Positions 61,323 through 64,000 of a stretch of 64,000 nt of DNA are shown here, one piece after another. The translations under genes and the position numbers were made by a program. Source of the stretch: Gelidibacter japonicus (GTDB lineage Bacteria; Bacteroidota; Bacteroidia; Flavobacteriales; Flavobacteriaceae); contig NZ_BJKB01000005.1 of NCBI RefSeq assembly GCF_010725055.1, forward strand, positions 62,001 through 126,000, written 5' to 3'. The notes below the pieces were generated by a model. The model searched no databases. It saw nothing but the letters and a program-made list of their open reading frames with translations, and was not told the origin of the DNA. Positions within the stretch are counted from its first letter, which is position 1. Each line of letters begins with the position of its first letter.

Positions 61323-63908
61323 TTATCGAATGAGGCTAAAATGCCCGTTAAAACTCTTCCTCTCACCTATACCGTCTATAAAATGGGCCACGAACCAGTA
61401 ATCGGTAGCAGGTAATGGGTTGCCCTTATAAGTGCCGTCCCAACCTAATGCGTTCGGTTGGATCCTCGCAAGAAATACACCATAACGATCATAAATTTCA
61501 ATATAGGATTGTGCTGAAAACTGTCCCTCAAAACCTTTGATGTTCCATCGGTCATTATAACCGTCATTATTTGGTGTAAAGTACTTTGGAAAACCCATCA
61601 CAGGCACGTCTATTTCAGCAATGCCACAGCCGTTTTTGTCGTTCGCATAAAGTGTGTAAATTCCGGCACTAAGGTTTGTGAAAATCGGCGAATCTTGATA
61701 TGGACCTTGACTACTTCCTAATGAAAATTCATAATCGCCAATACCCAAAGTACTAGCATCAATAGTAATGCTATTGGCCATGGACAAATCGGAAATAGAA
61801 ATACTCTCATCAGTAAATCGTGCAGTTTCTGAAGCGTCAACTCGGAATGTTACAGGCGCAGATTCGCAATTATAGATTGAGCTGGCAAAAACCGTATAAG
61901 TGCCTCCAGTTGAAACGGTTGCCGTGGTTCCTGTACTGATAATGTCGTTGGCTTCGTTGATCCAGGTATAATTAAAGTTTCCTGTCGGATTTTCAATTGC
62001 CAAAACCGCCGGTTCTCCATTTAGACATAGGCCTCCCATTTGATAAATGCTGAATTCTGGCAATGGGTATACAGTTAATTGCAAATGTGGTCCAACGCCA
62101 AAACAATCGCCATTATCCGCACTTTGAACCCTCACGTAGATATGTTGGAAAAATGGCTGAGTATTGGTAAATGAGGATGTGTTTGGAATTTCGTTTTGAT
62201 TCAATTGTGCATCCTCGAAACTGAGATAATAATGGACACTTAAATTTTGACCTGTTGGGAATTGTGCCAAAAACTCATCTTCATTCTCGCTCAAATCGAA
62301 GGTATGAAAACCATCGTTAACCCCATCATTATCACAAACCTCCAATTCTTGCAAATAATTTGTCGGAAAGGAGGTTGTGGACACCTGTAGGTGAATAGTC
62401 GAAACCACATAACAACCATCAGCATTTTCAACACGTGCATAGATGGTTGAGGCCATCGCGTTATTAAAGGGCAAGCGGTCTAAAGGCAGTAGATTTTCAT
62501 TGGCATCTTGTTCTGTCAGATGATAACTAATGACTAACCCAGAAGCGTTATTTATATTCAAAAGCACATCAATCTCATTCAAATTAAAGTTCGTCAACCC
62601 GTCAGCAATTCCGTCTTCATCACAATTTCTATACGTAATTTCAGCAGGTACTAATGGCAATTCACCAACGCTTATCCCAATTGAGGTGTCAATGGAACAG
62701 GCGCCGAAGGTATAATTAAAGATTCGGACATAAATAATCTGACCATTTTGAATGGTGTTAGTAAAGTTAGAAGGATCAGGAATAAGATTCGAATAATTGG
62801 GATCAGTATAAAAATTGAAATCAAATTCTGATACAGAACTCCCATTGAGCAAAGCAGGCATATAGGAATATAGATCAAACTCTGTAAACCCATTCGCAGC
62901 ATCACCATCTGCATCAGAATCGCATTCCATAAAAGTACGAACTGATGAAGGCAGATTGATGGCTTGGAGAGTGGTATTTATCGAAATCTTGGTACTGCCC
63001 GAAATATCAATCACCGGATCCCCGGGCATTCCTCCATATTCAACAATATAACCCTTAGGCTGAAAGTCTCCACTGACACTGCCCGTATTGCTCAAATCAT
63101 TCCAGGAACCGCGTATTCCTACTCCCGGCGCTGTAATATGCGCATAATCCTCTCCATCCAAATTATTTGGTTCCCCCCTATTCCAATTGGCATATTGGCC
63201 TGGAGGTGATGAACCATTGGGTCCACCGTTCCAAAATACGGTTCCGGCTTCAGGACCAGTGGCCCATTTCCAAACGCCCTCTACTTCCTCATCGGTACCT
63301 CCTATCCATCCTGCACCTGAGGCCTGTTCTCCCGCCAATTGCGCTTCTTCTGGAGAGCCAATGGTGGCCAAATAGCCTTGCAGGCCGTAATAATTTCGGT
63401 TGGATGCTGCAACGACAGCCTCTTTCCAAGTAATACCTACAAATGAAATAAATTCATAATAATGTCCTGTTGAAGGCAAATAGTTTGCATTGCCTATGGT
63501 AAACGAAAAATACCGATCGCCGGAAATTGACGGTGAATTACTTTCAAACACGACGTTCAAGACAGCGTTTATAAGATCAGGATAAGGTATGAGTGCATTG
63601 CCGATGCCTGAAAGTGTGAGTTTACCTTCCGTATTATTCCATGAAGCCGTTAGGTTGGGATGCGAACCGGTCAAAATCAATGTATCCTGATTAATGACAT
63701 ATCCCGTCGATATTTGAATGTACAATTCCGAGATGCCAGGATTGTCAGGATCAGTAATATCAAAGGATGTCACCACTGGAATTTGAGTCAATGGACAGTA
63801 AACTTGATCTCCAATGGAATCAATAATGGGTGGACCATTTTGGCACCAATTCATTTGAATACAAAATAACAGAAACGTAAAACAGGACAGCAGGTGCTTT
63901 TTAAACAA
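61323..63908 (-). CDS. C-type-lectin-domain protein with T9SS type B (CHU_C) sorting domain
   Basis: 861 aa, signal peptide to about NWCQNG. Residues 30-140 hold a cadherin/Ig-like module. A C-type lectin domain spans about 145-290 (YYEFISFVGITWKEAVVAAS, GLQGYLATIGSPEEAQLAGE, GWIGGTDEEVEGVWKWATGP, QYANWNRGEPNNLDGEDYAH with the EPN and WND sugar/calcium motifs). Five Ig-like repeats with CDSDADGDAANGF- and CDEDGIADGLTNF-type calcium loops follow. The C-terminal 85 residues (FPKYFTPNNDGYNDRWNIKG ... YDRYGVFLARI ... YWFVAHF) are the type B sorting signal. Probably a surface glycan-binding adhesin. Confidence 0.92.
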   Translation of the reverse strand: MFKKHLLSCFTFLLFCIQMNWCQNGPPIIDSIGDQVYCPLTQIPVVTSFDITDPDNPGISELYIQISTGYVINQDTLILTGSHPNLTASWNNTEGKLTLSGIGNALIPYPDLINAVLNVVFESNSPSISGDRYFSFTIGNANYLPSTGHYYEFISFVGITWKEAVVAASNRNYYGLQGYLATIGSPEEAQLAGEQASGAGWIGGTDEEVEGVWKWATGPEAGTVFWNGGPNGSSPPGQYANWNRGEPNNLDGEDYAHITAPGVGIRGSWNDLSNTGSVSGDFQPKGYIVEYGGMPGDPVIDISGSTKISINTTLQAINLPSSVRTFMECDSDADGDAANGFTEFDLYSYMPALLNGSSVSEFDFNFYTDPNYSNLIPDPSNFTNTIQNGQIIYVRIFNYTFGACSIDTSIGISVGELPLVPAEITYRNCDEDGIADGLTNFNLNEIDVLLNINNASGLVISYHLTEQDANENLLPLDRLPFNNAMASTIYARVENADGCYVVSTIHLQVSTTSFPTNYLQELEVCDNDGVNDGFHTFDLSENEDEFLAQFPTGQNLSVHYYLSFEDAQLNQNEIPNTSSFTNTQPFFQHIYVRVQSADNGDCFGVGPHLQLTVYPLPEFSIYQMGGLCLNGEPAVLAIENPTGNFNYTWINEANDIISTGTTATVSTGGTYTVFASSIYNCESAPVTFRVDASETARFTDESISISDLSMANSITIDASTLGIGDYEFSLGSSQGPYQDSPIFTNLSAGIYTLYANDKNGCGIAEIDVPVMGFPKYFTPNNDGYNDRWNIKGFEGQFSAQSYIEIYDRYGVFLARIQPNALGWDGTYKGNPLPATDYWFVAHFIDGIGERKSFNGHFSLIR

Positions 63909-64000
63909 TTTAAAACCTCATTTAATTCTTAGGACCCTAAAAATAGGAATTAAAATAGAATGCACATTGTTGTTTTAGATATTTTAGAGGAATTCCGCGC
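63909..64000. other. Right edge, nothing recognised
   Basis: 92 bp upstream of the lectin-domain gene; too short to assign a promoter. Confidence 0.4.

Overview
The window looks like chromosomal DNA of a marine member of the Flavobacteriaceae (Bacteroidetes). Support for this: a SusC-type TonB receptor, many secreted proteins with type IX secretion (T9SS) sorting domains of types A and B, a PorP/SprF protein, Bacteroidetes-type promoters (TAnnTTTG at -7, TTG near -33), a class I ribonucleotide reductase whose ATP-cone sits on the small subunit, and the rpsF-rpsR-rplI operon without priB. No rRNA or tRNA gene was recognised.

Layout. 1-7.8 kb: start of a SusC receptor (cut by the window edge), a GH20 hexosaminidase lipoprotein, a GNAT acetyltransferase, a 14-helix drug/H+ antiporter, and a queuosine-precursor transporter (yhhQ) behind a clear preQ1-I riboswitch. 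8-14.4 kb: nrdB-nrdA, a poxvirus-type topoisomerase IB, a sulfatase with a strong promoter. 14.5-18.9 kb: an accessory island with a GIY-YIG-like gene, two group II introns joined head to tail (one with a reverse transcriptase broken by a single in-frame TGA, one lacking the ORF), and an AT-rich two-gene module (unknown protein plus PIN-domain protein with a T7 frameshift). Removing the introns restores an imperfect palindrome in front of the module, so it may be an integron-cassette-like element. 18.9-23.1 kb: sbcC-sbcD. 23.4-26.9 kb: two paralogous SBBP-repeat T9SS proteins.

27.7-35.8 kb is a coherent stress locus: five tandem two-domain UspA proteins, a response regulator fused to a CRP/FNR-type DNA-binding module, and a PAS histidine kinase. 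Two of the usp promoters carry the same TGA-N6-TCA palindrome exactly 22 nt before the -7 element, the place expected for a CRP/FNR activator. I propose that the neighbouring REC-CRP regulator binds there.

36-46 kb is a cell-surface block: a LysM protein, a giant Ig-like T9SS protein with 11 near-identical 79-residue repeats in an A-B-A-B pattern, a PorP/SprF protein and an OmpA-family protein. 46.7-61.3 kb is mainly housekeeping: DUF6495-like protein, rplI/rpsR/rpsF, a LytTR regulator, priA, brkB-like, nadC, rlmH, hpf, the ITPase gene, a DEAD-box RNA helicase with a structured leader, a TrmH methyltransferase, a sirtuin without the usual zinc cysteines, and an orphan gp19-type contractile-tail tube protein. 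The window closes with a C-type-lectin/T9SS type B protein.

Intergenic DNA is unusually rich in structure: 7-bp-period tracts (six exact TTGAAAC copies, six exact GTTTCTT copies, nine TCTACCC-like copies), dispersed palindromes, and a three-copy 80-bp-period double-hairpin repeat between the LytTR gene and priA.
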